Assembly (NCBI RefSeq): GCF_030372065.1
Contig: NZ_JAUDEA010000001.1
Location: 271,278-335,277, forward strand
Length of the DNA: 64,000 nucleotides
Direction: 5' to 3'
Source of the DNA: Thermophilibacter provencensis
GTDB taxonomy: Bacteria > Actinomycetota > Coriobacteriia > Coriobacteriales > Atopobiaceae
Position numbers and translations under genes: made by a program. The notes under the pieces were generated by a model. That model was not told where the DNA came from. It was given only the letters and a program-made list of their open reading frames with translations, and ran no database searches. Position 1 is the first letter of the stretch. Every line of letters starts with the position of its first letter. This document shows positions 49,158-58,319 of the stretch, one piece after another.

Positions 49158-50099
49158 CTAGATCACCGCCCTCACGAGCCGCCTGATGAGAACGAGCGCA
49201 AGGGCGTCGAGTCCCGCGGCGAGAAGGACGCACCCCATCCCAACCGGCGTGAGCAGACCGCTCTGAAAGTCCGGCGAGATGATGGCGAGCACGCCGACCA
49301 TCACCACGGGCAGCAGGCAGACGATCTTCACCGAGAGCCTCACCTGCGCCGTCTTGACGGCGAGCAGCCGCTCGAACTCCCCCTGGCGCTCGGCGAGCCG
49401 CGCGGACCTCGTGAGCAGGTCGCGCAGCGGGCTTCCCGTGCGGTGCGAGATCACGAGCGCGGCGGCGAGAAGGTCAGCACCCGAGACCTCGAGCTCCTCG
49501 GCAAGCTGCCTAACGGCGTCCTCCGTGCTCACCCCGCACCTGAGGCGAAGCGACATCCTCGCGAAGATCCCCGCTGCCGCTCCACGCTCGTGCGCACCCA
49601 CGTACTCCACTGCCTGGGAGAGTGTCTGGCCCGAGCCGAGGGCAACCGAGAGCGTTCGGTAGATTCCCGGCATCGCCATGGCAACCTCGCGCTTTGCCCT
49701 CTGGCGCCTGGAGGCGTCCCGAGCAGCAACGAGGGCCACGGTGGCCACGCCTGAGGCAACCCCGGCAACCACGGACCAGAACACCGCGCTCGCCGTCAGC
49801 GTAACGAGCAGCACGGCGCAGACCAGAGAGGCAACGGCACCATACGCGTCAAGACCGACCTCCCGTGCCAGCGCGGTATCCGCGAGCTCCCCCGCCGCGC
49901 GCCGGGTAACGCCCAGCTCGAGCAGGCGAGAGAGCGGGCGCGCCCTCCCCATGCGGCCGAGCAGGCGGACGGTGCGACCCACCGTCCTTCTCAGCCGCCC
50001 CGTTGAGAGGAGCTGTGAGGCATCCGGGTCTCCCCCAAGAAGGGAGAACGGGGCAAGCGCGGCAGCAAGGGCCGCCATCAGGGGAAAAGCGATCTCCAT
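49158..50099 (-). CDS. tadB: Tad pilus inner-membrane protein TadB
   Basis: 313 residues. Type II secretion F domain (MAMPGIYRTLSVALGSGQTLSQAVEYVG, then RTGSPLRDLLTRSARLAERQGEFERLL) with four membrane helices. It overlaps tadA by 22 bp, so the two are coupled. Confidence 0.88.
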   Translation of the reverse strand: MEIAFPLMAALAAALAPFSLLGGDPDASQLLSTGRLRRTVGRTVRLLGRMGRARPLSRLLELGVTRRAAGELADTALAREVGLDAYGAVASLVCAVLLVTLTASAVFWSVVAGVASGVATVALVAARDASRRQRAKREVAMAMPGIYRTLSVALGSGQTLSQAVEYVGAHERGAAAGIFARMSLRLRCGVSTEDAVRQLAEELEVSGADLLAAALVISHRTGSPLRDLLTRSARLAERQGEFERLLAVKTAQVRLSVKIVCLLPVVMVGVLAIISPDFQSGLLTPVGMGCVLLAAGLDALALVLIRRLVRAVI

Positions 50100-51406
50100 G
50101 ACTCCACCTCCCCCGCGTCAAGCAGGCCGTCCTCCAGGGCGGTGGCCACGAAGGTGGGCTCGGCAACGAGCCTCCACGAGCGCGACGCAAGGTCAAAGGA
50201 GACGCGCTCATCGAGCTGGACCGCCCCGCCGGGGCCACGCGAGACGTCGGTCAGCGACGTCACGACGCGCGTGCCGTCCGCAAGCCTCCTGGTCACGACG
50301 ATGAGGTCGATGGCCGTTGCGATCTGCTCCTCTATGAGGTTGGTGGGGAGGTCCATGCCAAAGCGCGCCATGAGCACGAGGCGCATCACCGCCTCCTCGG
50401 CGCTTCCCGCATGGAGGGTGGTGAGCGAGCCGTCATGACCCGTGCTGAGCGCGTTGAGCATGTCGACGCACTCCTCGCCGCGCACCTCGCCCACGACGAT
50501 CCTGTCCGGCCTCATGCGCAGGGCGTTCTTGACGAGCTCCCTGATCGTGATCTCCCCGGATCCCTCGATCGAGCTGTCCCGCGCCTCGAGGCGCACCACG
50601 TTGGGGTGGGTGTCAAAGCGCAGCTCGGCAGAGTCCTCTATCGTCACGATGCGCTCGCCAACGGGAATCTCGCAGGAGAGCGCGTTGAGCAGGGTCGTCT
50701 TTCCGGAGCCCGTTCCCCCGGCAACCGCGATCGACCGTCGGACCCGCACCGCCCAGGAGAGAATCTGGGCGAACCAGGCGGGAAGGGACCCAAGATCCAC
50801 CAGGCGCGAGAGCGAGCGTATGCGGTCGGAGAACTTCCTGATGGTCACCGCCGGCCCATCGATGGCGATGGGCGCCGCAACGGCATTGACGCGGTCCCCA
50901 TTGGAAAGGCGCGCGTTCACGATGGGGCTCGCACGGTCAAGACGGCGCCCGAGCGGCGCGAGAATGCGGTCCATGACGATCATGATCTGCTCGGGGGAGT
51001 CAAAGACGGCGTCTGCAGGGTAGAGCTCGCCGCCGCGCTCGAAGAACAGGGCGCCGCAGCCGTTGATCATAACCTCGGTGATCTGGTCGTCCTCGAGCAG
51101 CGGCTGGATGGGGCCAAGCCCGCACACCTCGTCGATGACCTGGCGCAGCAGCGTCTCCCGCTCGTTGGCGTCAAGGGAGTCATGCTCCTGCGTGTTGAGA
51201 ATCGCCTCCAGGACAACGCGGATCTCCGAGCGCGCCTGGCGCACGTCTCCCTCGGCGAGCATGCTCGCTATCGTGGCGAGGCCCAGGCGCTCGATGAGCC
51301 TGCCCTTGAGCGCCTCGCGCTCCGAGCGCAGGCGAGCCCTCGTCGCCAACGCCGGGGCGGCGTCATGCTCCCGCTCGACCTCTCGCACGCGCTCGAGGAC
51401 GCCCAT
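50078..51406 (-). CDS. tadA: Tad pilus assembly ATPase
   Basis: 442 residues. CpaF/TadA-type secretion ATPase. Walker A AGGTGSGKTTLLNAL (about 220), Asp box IVTIEDSAELRF, Walker B RIVVGEVRG (about 288) and His box TGHDGSLTTLHA are all present. It powers polymerisation of Flp pilin. Two bases separate it from tadZ. Confidence 0.92.
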   Translation of the reverse strand: MGVLERVREVEREHDAAPALATRARLRSEREALKGRLIERLGLATIASMLAEGDVRQARSEIRVVLEAILNTQEHDSLDANERETLLRQVIDEVCGLGPIQPLLEDDQITEVMINGCGALFFERGGELYPADAVFDSPEQIMIVMDRILAPLGRRLDRASPIVNARLSNGDRVNAVAAPIAIDGPAVTIRKFSDRIRSLSRLVDLGSLPAWFAQILSWAVRVRRSIAVAGGTGSGKTTLLNALSCEIPVGERIVTIEDSAELRFDTHPNVVRLEARDSSIEGSGEITIRELVKNALRMRPDRIVVGEVRGEECVDMLNALSTGHDGSLTTLHAGSAEEAVMRLVLMARFGMDLPTNLIEEQIATAIDLIVVTRRLADGTRVVTSLTDVSRGPGGAVQLDERVSFDLASRSWRLVAEPTFVATALEDGLLDAGEVESWRSLFP

Positions 51407-51407
51407 G

Positions 51408-52670
51408 CTACCTCGCCTCCCTCCTCAGCCCAAACAGGGACCTCAGGCGCCCGGACCGCGTTCCCTCGGCGGCGCGGCGCGCCTCGTCATGCTCCGGCAG
51501 CCTTCCCAGCTCCTGGAGCAGCTGCGCCAGAAACGTTGCGACGGAGTCCGCAAAGGGGTAGCCGGGCTCGGCGAGGTCATACGCCTGCCCCGACGAAAGG
51601 AGGTCACCGACCTCCTGCCTGCCGTCAAAGACGCGAAAGACGCGCGCCGCCTCAAGCCCCACCTCGGCCCTGCCGAGGGCGTAGTTCGTCTTCTCCCGAG
51701 GATCCGCCCGGTTCTCGAGCCGCGCGACCTTGGTCCTTGCCACGCCGAGCCTGATGGCGAGCCCGCTCATGCGAGCCACGGACGAGATTGACCCCGTCTT
51801 GCCGTCGGAGACGATGACGAGGCGGTCTGCCATCTGCGCCGCCTGCGCCACGGCGTCCGTGAAGGTGGTCGACGTGTCAACGAGCACCAGGTCATACTCG
51901 CGCGCGGCAAAGTCGAGCACCGCACCCGCGTACGGGAGGGCGAGCTCGGCGGTCTCGGGCAGGTCGCAGGGGCCCATCGCGCTGACCCCCGGCGCCGCGG
52001 AGACGCAGAGCCTCCTCAGCTGGTCGTCTCCCGGCACCCCGTCAACGGAGGCGAGCGAGGCGAGGTCGGACTTTCCCGGCGCGCCAAAGCACCCGCGCGC
52101 GTTACCGCACGAGAGGTCGAGGTCGACCAGGCACGCGCGCATGCCCCACCGTGCCGCGACGCACGCGGCAACGGAGGCCACCGCGGTCTTGCCCACGCCC
52201 CCGCGCCCCGAGCACACAACCAGAATGGGCGCGCGCTGCGAGATGTCAGGCAACTCGATTCCCCTCCGAGCCGGGACGAGCGGGGCGGGCACGCCTGGAC
52301 CCCCATCCAAAGGGCCCGCCTCACTTCTCGCCCGCGGCTCTTCGGGAATCTCGGAGAGGTCAACCACGAGGTCAATCCCCGCACGCGCGGCACGGGACCG
52401 CAACGAGCCGGAGACGCCCTCCTGGGCAAGGACCACGCATCGCGCGTTGCCGTCATTTGCCACGGCGGCGGCGAGGTTTATGTCCGAGACTCCCTCGGAC
52501 GCCGGGCCCACGGCAACGCCATACTCGCCGGGCTCGCCGCACGCCACGCGTTCCCGCAGGTCATCGCACCCGTTGGCAAAACACGCCGTGATTCCCTCGT
52601 CAATGACGCCAAGCGCCCGCAGAAGCGCCTCGCGACTCTTCTCGGCGCAATAGACCATCCAGGTGCTCAT
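51408..52670 (-). CDS. tadZ: TadZ/CpaE-like localisation ATPase
   Basis: 420 residues. An N-terminal receiver-like domain (about 1-120) is followed by a ParA/MinD-type ATPase with VVCSGRGGVGKTAVASVAA (deviant Walker A, about 160), DLDLSCGNA and LVDTSTTFTD. TadZ proteins place the pilus machine at the pole. ATGA overlap with cpaB upstream. Confidence 0.85.
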   Translation of the reverse strand: MSTWMVYCAEKSREALLRALGVIDEGITACFANGCDDLRERVACGEPGEYGVAVGPASEGVSDINLAAAVANDGNARCVVLAQEGVSGSLRSRAARAGIDLVVDLSEIPEEPRARSEAGPLDGGPGVPAPLVPARRGIELPDISQRAPILVVCSGRGGVGKTAVASVAACVAARWGMRACLVDLDLSCGNARGCFGAPGKSDLASLASVDGVPGDDQLRRLCVSAAPGVSAMGPCDLPETAELALPYAGAVLDFAAREYDLVLVDTSTTFTDAVAQAAQMADRLVIVSDGKTGSISSVARMSGLAIRLGVARTKVARLENRADPREKTNYALGRAEVGLEAARVFRVFDGRQEVGDLLSSGQAYDLAEPGYPFADSVATFLAQLLQELGRLPEHDEARRAAEGTRSGRLRSLFGLRREAR

Positions 52671-53374
52671 GCGCCCTCAGCCTCCCCCGTCTCGCTGGCA
52701 GTGACCTCCGTTGGGGTGACAGGGACCTCCTGGGTAAGCTCGAGCGCACCCTCGCCGGGAAGCGCCAGGCGCAGGCTTCCCTCCCCGCTCGCCGCGAGGA
52801 CCTGCGCCACGTCCGCCGGAGCAACGGCCACCGTGACCGAGCCCGAGGAGAGCGGACCGCCCGAGCCCTGCGGGGAGGCAAGAACCTGCAGGTCATCTGC
52901 GAGGAGGCGCACCCCCATGTCCGACACCTCGTACGCCGCGAGCGTGGCGCCCACTTCCATCGACGAGGCGATGCCCATGTCGTCGCTCACGGGAACGGAG
53001 AGCGCCATGCGGTCCGCGGGAACCTCGACGGCATCCTCCGCGTCACGAAAGTTGAGCGCCGTGAGCGGCACGCCCGCCGAGACGGGCACGCTCACCTCGT
53101 CGCCGAGGACGGTGTCTATCCCCGTCACCGCATCGGCCGGCGCGAGGTCTGAGACCCAGTCGCGCTCAGCAACGTTACTCCTGTCTATGACCCCGCCCGC
53201 CTCTATGGTTTCCGTGGCCACGACGAGGCTCACCACCTCGCCGCCGTAGCGCTCCAGCGCCTCCGCGCGGGCGCGCTCGGCCTCCTCTCGCGTGTGCTCG
53301 CCATAGAGCAGGCACGCCATCGCGGCCAGAACCGCGCATGAGCCAGATAGCACCAGCCTAAAGCGTCGTCTCAT
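52667..53374 (-). CDS. cpaB: CpaB/RcpC-type pilus protein with SAF domain
   Basis: 235 residues. One membrane helix (about 5-23), then a SAF domain (VVATETIEAGGVIDRSNVAERDW, SAGVPLTALNF) and a C-terminal beta-rich part. ATG at 53374 has GGGGAGAGG upstream. First gene of the tad operon. No prepilin peptidase gene is in the window, so it must be elsewhere. Confidence 0.82.
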   Translation of the reverse strand: MRRRFRLVLSGSCAVLAAMACLLYGEHTREEAERARAEALERYGGEVVSLVVATETIEAGGVIDRSNVAERDWVSDLAPADAVTGIDTVLGDEVSVPVSAGVPLTALNFRDAEDAVEVPADRMALSVPVSDDMGIASSMEVGATLAAYEVSDMGVRLLADDLQVLASPQGSGGPLSSGSVTVAVAPADVAQVLAASGEGSLRLALPGEGALELTQEVPVTPTEVTASETGEAEGA

Positions 53375-53527
53375 GGGCCTCTCCCCTCTCGCCGCGCCCC
53401 CTTTGGGCGGTCGGTGAGGGAATTCTCGCCCCATGAGGCAGGAGCCAGCGGATTCTTCCGAGAAAGTCGGACACGAACCTTCCCCGTAGCCGCCGGCTAT
53501 CTGCCAGGTTTTCTAGAGGCGCATGAT

Positions 53528-53556
53528 TTATGGGGCGCGCCAGAAGCGATGCTCAA
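53528..53556 (-). promoter_or_regulatory. Candidate tad promoter
   Basis: On the minus strand TTGAGC and CATAAA are 17 bp apart, about 155 bp before cpaB, in an AT-richer segment. The rest of the 248-bp gap (53375-53622) holds CAGGTTTTCTAGAGGC, a relative of the phased-array unit. No gene is visible. Confidence 0.35.
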
Positions 53557-53622
53557 CTATTTTTGCAACCACCACGCACACACGTCCTCCACATGAGAGG
53601 AGTGCGTAGTTTCTCGATTGAT

Positions 53623-54759
53623 TTAAATGACCACGTCCGGGTCGAGCGCTTGAGCGCTCGCGCGCATCTCCTGTGCCAGGGCAAGGTAGCAGCGAAGACG
53701 CTCGTCTGAGATGCCCCCCGCGGCATGCAGGGCGCGCACCTCGCACCCGGGCTCGTGAACGTGCGTGCAATCGTTGAAGCGACAGACGCCCGCGGCCTCC
53801 GCAATCTCCGGGAAGGTGACCGAGAGTCCCCGCTCGTGACCAACGAGCGGGAGGCTCCTCAGGCCGGGGGCGTCGGCAATGGTTCCCCCGCCCGGAAGCT
53901 TCACCATCACGCGAGCAACCGTGGTGTGACGGCCCTTGTCGTCACGCTCGCGGACCTCGCCCGTTGCCAGTGCGTCATGGCCGAGAAGGGCGTTGAGCAG
54001 CGTGGACTTGCCGGCGCCGGACTCGCCGAGGATCATCGCGCAGGTGCCGGCGGGAACGCAGGAGCGCACCTCGTCGAGGCCCTCCCCCGCCGCGGACGAG
54101 GTCACGATCACACGGACCTTCTCGCCCACGAGGCTGCGCACGCGGCTCACGTCGCGCTCGAGCTCCTCCTGCGAGCAGCGGTCCGCCTTGGTGAGCACCA
54201 CGATGGGGGTCGTATGGCAGTCGTTTGCCAGCACGAGCGAGCGCGCCACGCGGTCGAGCAGCACGTCTCCCGCGCCGAGCGCCTGGACGATGAGGATGGT
54301 GTCAACGTTGGTGGCAAGAACCTGCTTCTCTCCACGGCTGCGCCCGCGCCAGCGCTCAAACGACGTGCGGCGCGGCAGCACGCGCTCGATGACGCCCATG
54401 TCGTGACCGGGAGCGCGACGAACGGCCACGCAGTCGCCCACCGCGGGCAGCAGGCACTCGTCCTTCTCGGCGTCCTGCTTGGCAAAGGAGACCGCGTGCT
54501 CCGCGCGGAAGGCGTCATCCGCGGTGACCACGAGGGGGTATCCCCGGTCCAGGCGAACCACAAAGCCCAGGTGCATCTCACCGGCGTTCTCCGACGCGGC
54601 GAGAAACGCCTCAAAGGCGGAGCGCTGAGCGTCGTCCAGGCGAAGGTCCCCAAAGGACGGCAGGTCACGCAGGGCGTCGATGGCAGGAAGGGTGATGGCC
54701 TGCGCGCGGCTCTCGCGCCGCTTGCGCACGGACTGGTTTTTCTGGCCCCGCTTTGCCAC
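53623..54759 (-). CDS. rsgA: Ribosome small-subunit GTPase A
   Basis: 378 residues. Circularly permuted GTPase that helps mature the 30S subunit. OB-fold region to about residue 160, then G4 VLTKADRC (about 190), G1 GESGAGKSTLLNALLG (about 245), G3 DAPGLRSLPL (about 292) and a zinc site CRFNDCTHVHEPGCEV (about 330). The basic leader MAKRGQKNQSVRKRRESRA is an extension. Confidence 0.93.
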   Translation of the reverse strand: MAKRGQKNQSVRKRRESRAQAITLPAIDALRDLPSFGDLRLDDAQRSAFEAFLAASENAGEMHLGFVVRLDRGYPLVVTADDAFRAEHAVSFAKQDAEKDECLLPAVGDCVAVRRAPGHDMGVIERVLPRRTSFERWRGRSRGEKQVLATNVDTILIVQALGAGDVLLDRVARSLVLANDCHTTPIVVLTKADRCSQEELERDVSRVRSLVGEKVRVIVTSSAAGEGLDEVRSCVPAGTCAMILGESGAGKSTLLNALLGHDALATGEVRERDDKGRHTTVARVMVKLPGGGTIADAPGLRSLPLVGHERGLSVTFPEIAEAAGVCRFNDCTHVHEPGCEVRALHAAGGISDERLRCYLALAQEMRASAQALDPDVVI

Positions 54760-54844
54760 ACGCGCCCCGTTCTTCTCGGCACCACATGTCCCCTGAGATT
54801 ATAGGGCGCGCGGGAAGCCCGAAACCCCCGTGCTCCAACGTTGA

Positions 54845-55001
54845 CCCCCGTTGTCCGCAAATTATTGAGGACAACGGGGGTCCAGACACGTTCTTCTCGG
54901 CGGAGGGTCCGTGTTGTCCGCAAAAAATTGCGGACAACAGAGGCTCAGATGGGTTCTTCAGGGCCGCCAGGGCCCATTGTCCGCAATATTTTGCGGACAA
55001 C
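54845..55001. repeat. Tandem array with an exact 63-bp period
   Basis: Palindromes TTGTCCGCAA, four bases, TTGCGGACAA start at 54851, 54914 and 54977 (steps 63, 63). The first is imperfect on its right arm. The 39-bp spacers align with one another (GGGGTCCAGACACGTTCTTC and relatives), so the whole 63-bp unit is the repeat. It lies between rsgA and the first DUF5648 gene. Confidence 0.93.
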
Positions 55002-55015
55002 GGCGAGGAGCCCGC

Positions 55016-56503
55016 CTAGCCCGCACTCACGGCGTACCAGCCGGTTCCCTCGGCACGCCAGCCGATCTTCACCAGCGCGTCATTCTCCTTCTTGCTCGTG
55101 GTGTAGTTATGGGTGGCGGTCACCGCGTAGGGGTTGAACTGGCGCAACACCGGCACCGAGCCGCCCGAGTACCAGCCCACGCCCTCGTCCGTCCAGCCGA
55201 TGGCTACCAGGGAGTCGCGCTCCTTGGCGCTCGTGGTGTAGTGGTGGTCGTCGTTGTAGCGGTTGAACAGCCGGTAGACGGGGTCGCCCGAAGCCGGCGC
55301 CACCCAGCCCACGCCCTCGTAGGTCCAACCGATTTCGGCCAGACCGTTCTTCTCGGAAGCCGACGACGTGTAGAGGTGCTCGCCCGTGTACTGGTTGTAG
55401 AGGCGATACATCGTCACGGTCTTCTCAGCGGAGGGGGTGTCCCCCGGCTTCTGTTCCTGTCCCGAGCTCACGGGCTTCCAGCGAGCGTAGAGGGTCATGG
55501 AATCTGTCGAGACGCGGTCATCCTCAAAGTCCCAGGTAAGGTTGCCGTCCGCCGTCGTGTACCACCCCACGAAGACGTATCCCTCGCGCACGGGATCGCT
55601 CGGTCGCGCCACTCGCTTGTAGACCTCAACCGCCTGGGAGGCAACCTTAGAACCGCCCTGGGAGTCAAACGTCACCGTGACCGGCGGGAACTGACCACAG
55701 TTGTTGTAGTCGACCTCGTCGTCGGTCATCGGGTCAAAGTCTGCCCACTCGGCAATGAGCCACAGGTCGTCGGTCACAGGATTGGTGAAGTCATATTCAA
55801 CAAGGCCCATCTGCGTCACGTAGTACCAGCCGGCAAAGATGTGATTGCCCCACTCGGGATCCTCAGGTTCAATGACCCACGAGCCGTCCTTGACCTGCTG
55901 CGCCGAGATGCAGGGGCCGCCCTGGGTGTTGAACTCGACCGTATGGTACGTGCCGTCTCCGTCCGTGGCCGACCATCCCTGCTTTGCGAGAAGGGACGAG
56001 AGCGTCTGCAGACCCGTGTTCACGTTCACCACCTGGTTGTTCTCGTTGATAAGAACGACAAACGGCAGCATGATGTTGCCCGAAGTGCTGCCGGACGCCC
56101 GAAGGGCACTCTGCGCCCAGTTGTAGTAGAGCCTTGACTGCGCGGCCGTGGTCGGCGAGGCAAACCGGACTCGGCTCGTCTGCCGAGAAGAGAACGCCTC
56201 GGCGAAGGCCTCCCTCTTACCGTCGTTGTCCAAGACAATGAAGGTGATATCAGAGCCCATGGCGGCGATCTTCTCCGCCTGGGCGATGGTATTCGTGGTG
56301 TTGGAGCACGTTGGCCTGCCTACGATGACAACGCGCCGCGTTCCGCCGTACGTTTCCTTGAGGGTGGTCGTCTTGCCGTTGAGCTCGTAGAGCGCAAGGT
56401 CACCCGCGTCAAAGGCTGCCGCGCTCGCCACCTGCGGCACTACCAGGCAGGCGAGAAACACCATCAGTGCGGCAAGCGCGGTCGCAAGCCTATTCCTTCT
56501 CAT
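55016..56503 (-). CDS. Secreted protein: thioredoxin-like, Listeria-Bacteroides repeats, DUF5648
   Basis: 495 residues. Signal peptide (1-28), then a thioredoxin-fold-like region (RRVVIVGRPTCSNTTNTIAQAEKIA, a single Cys rather than CxxC; about 55-170). Two Listeria-Bacteroides repeats follow (YHTVEFNTQGG, VTVTFDSQGGSKVASQAVEV...YARW; about 185-345). The end is three DUF5648 repeats (MYRLYNQYTGEHLYTSSASE, GWTYEGVGWVAP; about 360-493). The latter are found in surface or lectin-like proteins. There is no LPXTG motif, so wall attachment is unproven. Confidence 0.85.
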   Translation of the reverse strand: MRRNRLATALAALMVFLACLVVPQVASAAAFDAGDLALYELNGKTTTLKETYGGTRRVVIVGRPTCSNTTNTIAQAEKIAAMGSDITFIVLDNDGKREAFAEAFSSRQTSRVRFASPTTAAQSRLYYNWAQSALRASGSTSGNIMLPFVVLINENNQVVNVNTGLQTLSSLLAKQGWSATDGDGTYHTVEFNTQGGPCISAQQVKDGSWVIEPEDPEWGNHIFAGWYYVTQMGLVEYDFTNPVTDDLWLIAEWADFDPMTDDEVDYNNCGQFPPVTVTFDSQGGSKVASQAVEVYKRVARPSDPVREGYVFVGWYTTADGNLTWDFEDDRVSTDSMTLYARWKPVSSGQEQKPGDTPSAEKTVTMYRLYNQYTGEHLYTSSASEKNGLAEIGWTYEGVGWVAPASGDPVYRLFNRYNDDHHYTTSAKERDSLVAIGWTDEGVGWYSGGSVPVLRQFNPYAVTATHNYTTSKKENDALVKIGWRAEGTGWYAVSAG

Positions 56504-56539
56504 TATCTTCCCTTCTCTTGTCTGCCGGTCTTCTCGCGT

Positions 56540-57991
56540 CTATCGCCACGCGCCCTGAGGCTCGATGCTCAGGTAGAGGTCCGGGTACTCCTGCGCCACG
56601 GACTGAATCTCGTCAACGTTGTCGAGGCGGTTATACGCGCAGTTCAGGTCTCCGCCTCGCTCCCCAAGCTTGCGCACGAGCGCCACGTCGAGGTGAGCGA
56701 TCCGGTTGGCCTCGCAGGTCACCCGGCGCAGGTCCGGGCACCCAGAGACATCCAGGTCAAGCGCCGTGAGGTCGTTGAACGAGACGTCAACGATGCTCAG
56801 GCGCGACAGCCCGTCAAGATCGACGCTCGAGAGCCCGTATGCGATCAGCCTCACGGACCGCAGCTTGGGAGCCTCGGAGAGCTCGGGCGCCGCGACTCCG
56901 GCAAAGCAGCCGGCTTGGACATCAAGCTGGGTAAGGGAGTCGTTCTCGCCAAGCTTCACGCCCTCGAACGCGCGCGGGCGGGTGTAGGACGTCACCGCAT
57001 CCCACGACGTGTCGCCCCGCACGATCCAGTCCGCGTTTATGTATCCCGCAAGCTCGAGCTTGCTCAGGCTGGACAGGTCAAGGCCGCTCAGCGTCCCCTG
57101 GTCCCAGATCTCCATGACCTCAAGCTCCGTGAGATTTGAGAGGTCGATCGTCTCCAGGTAGATGCTGTTGTTCTCGTCATAGGAACCGAGCATGAGCGCG
57201 GTGGCCCTCGAGCCCTCCTCAAAGGAGAGGTGCCTCATCTTGGCGAGGTTGGGGGTCTTCTCCTCCTTGAAGTCAACGCAGTCGATGTCGCCGCCCTCGT
57301 GGCGCGCCGGCACGATGACGGACTCGTCCGAGCCCGTGTATCCAACGATGTCAAAGGTGCCGTCGTCGTTCTTCTCGTAGACAAAGTCGTCCTCGGGCGT
57401 GACCGGGGGCTCCTCGGGCGTGACCGGGGGCTCCTCGGGCTCGACTGGGGTCTCGGGCTCAACCGGCTTCTCGGGCTCCGCGGGCTTCTCCGCCACGCCG
57501 TACCACGCGGTTCCCTCGTAGCGCCAGCCCAGCTTCACGAGTGCGTCGCGCTCCTCTTCGCTCGCGGTGTAGTGGTGCGTGCAGGAGAGCGCGTAGGGGT
57601 TGAACAGGCGGTGGAGCTCCACGCCCTTGTCGTCGTCGGAGTACCAGCCCACGCCCTCCTGGCGCCAGCCGATCTCCGCGAGCCTGTCGTACTCCCCCTT
57701 GCTGGTGGTGTAGTGGTGGTCGCCCTGGGGCGCGTAGGGGTTGTAGAGGCGGTAGACGGGGGTGTTGGAGGTAACCGGGGCGGTCCAGGCAACGCCCTCG
57801 TAGGTCCATCCGAGCTTCCTGAGCCGGTCGCGCTCGACGGCGTCCGCGGTGTAGTGATGCTCGCCCGACCAGTGGTTGTAAAGGCGGTACATGTCCTGCG
57901 TGTCCGCCGCGCGGGCAACGGACGGCAAGAGGAGCACGAGCAGGGCCACGAGCAGCGGGGCAACCCTGCGGAGCGCGGGCTTGGGCGACAT
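56540..57991 (-). CDS. Secreted protein: DUF5648 repeats and leucine-rich repeats
   Basis: 483 residues. Signal peptide (1-30), then three DUF5648 repeats (DMYRLYNHWSGEHHYTADAV, GWTYEGVAWTAP, ending near residue 170), a Pro/Glu-rich linker (PEKPVEPETPVEPEEPPVTP) and a leucine-rich repeat region (LETIDLSNLTELEVMEIWDQ, LSIVDVSFNDLTALDLDVSG). ATG at 57991 has AAAGGAG. It shares the DUF5648 module with the next gene in reverse order (at the N-terminus here, C-terminus there). Likely adhesion or binding role. Confidence 0.83.
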   Translation of the reverse strand: MSPKPALRRVAPLLVALLVLLLPSVARAADTQDMYRLYNHWSGEHHYTADAVERDRLRKLGWTYEGVAWTAPVTSNTPVYRLYNPYAPQGDHHYTTSKGEYDRLAEIGWRQEGVGWYSDDDKGVELHRLFNPYALSCTHHYTASEEERDALVKLGWRYEGTAWYGVAEKPAEPEKPVEPETPVEPEEPPVTPEEPPVTPEDDFVYEKNDDGTFDIVGYTGSDESVIVPARHEGGDIDCVDFKEEKTPNLAKMRHLSFEEGSRATALMLGSYDENNSIYLETIDLSNLTELEVMEIWDQGTLSGLDLSSLSKLELAGYINADWIVRGDTSWDAVTSYTRPRAFEGVKLGENDSLTQLDVQAGCFAGVAAPELSEAPKLRSVRLIAYGLSSVDLDGLSRLSIVDVSFNDLTALDLDVSGCPDLRRVTCEANRIAHLDVALVRKLGERGGDLNCAYNRLDNVDEIQSVAQEYPDLYLSIEPQGAWR

Positions 57992-58113
57992 GGGGACTCC
58001 TTTCAGACGGTGACCCCACCATACCTGAAAGATTGCTGAGGACAGGGGGGCGCGCCCGCGAAGGACCCCCGTCCCGGCGCCGAGCGGTCTACCTGGCCCA
58101 GGGCACATTTGCG

Positions 58114-58200
58114 TTGTCCGCAAAAAAATGCGGACAACAGGGGTCCAAGCGCGTTCTTCTCGGCCGTAGGTCAGTGTTGTCCGCAATTATTAGCGGACAA
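58114..58200. repeat. Second locus of the 63-bp repeat
   Basis: Palindromes TTGTCCGCAA...TGCGGACAA start at 58114 and 58177, exactly 63 apart. The spacer matches those at 54.9 kb (GGGGTCCAAGCGCGTTCTTC). Two more words (58226, 58243) follow. With the 54.8 kb locus it brackets the two DUF5648 genes. The rest of the 328-bp gap shows no gene. Confidence 0.93.
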
Positions 58201-58262
58201 CAGCGAGTCGAGAGGGGCACGGGGTCGAGAAGGACCTAGGGTCGAGAAGAACCCCAAAGACA

Positions 58263-58311
58263 AGAAGGGGGCGCCAACCCGCAGGTCGGCGCCCCCAAGA
58301 GGCTCGATTCC
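58263..58311 (-). terminator. Hairpin after the calcium ATPase gene
   Basis: GGGGGCGCCAACC and GGTCGGCGCCCCC form a GC-rich stem (58266-58295) soon after the gene stop, with TTCTTGTCTTTGGGG on the minus strand after it. A plausible intrinsic terminator. Confidence 0.55.
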
Positions 58312-58319
58312 GGAAAGGA

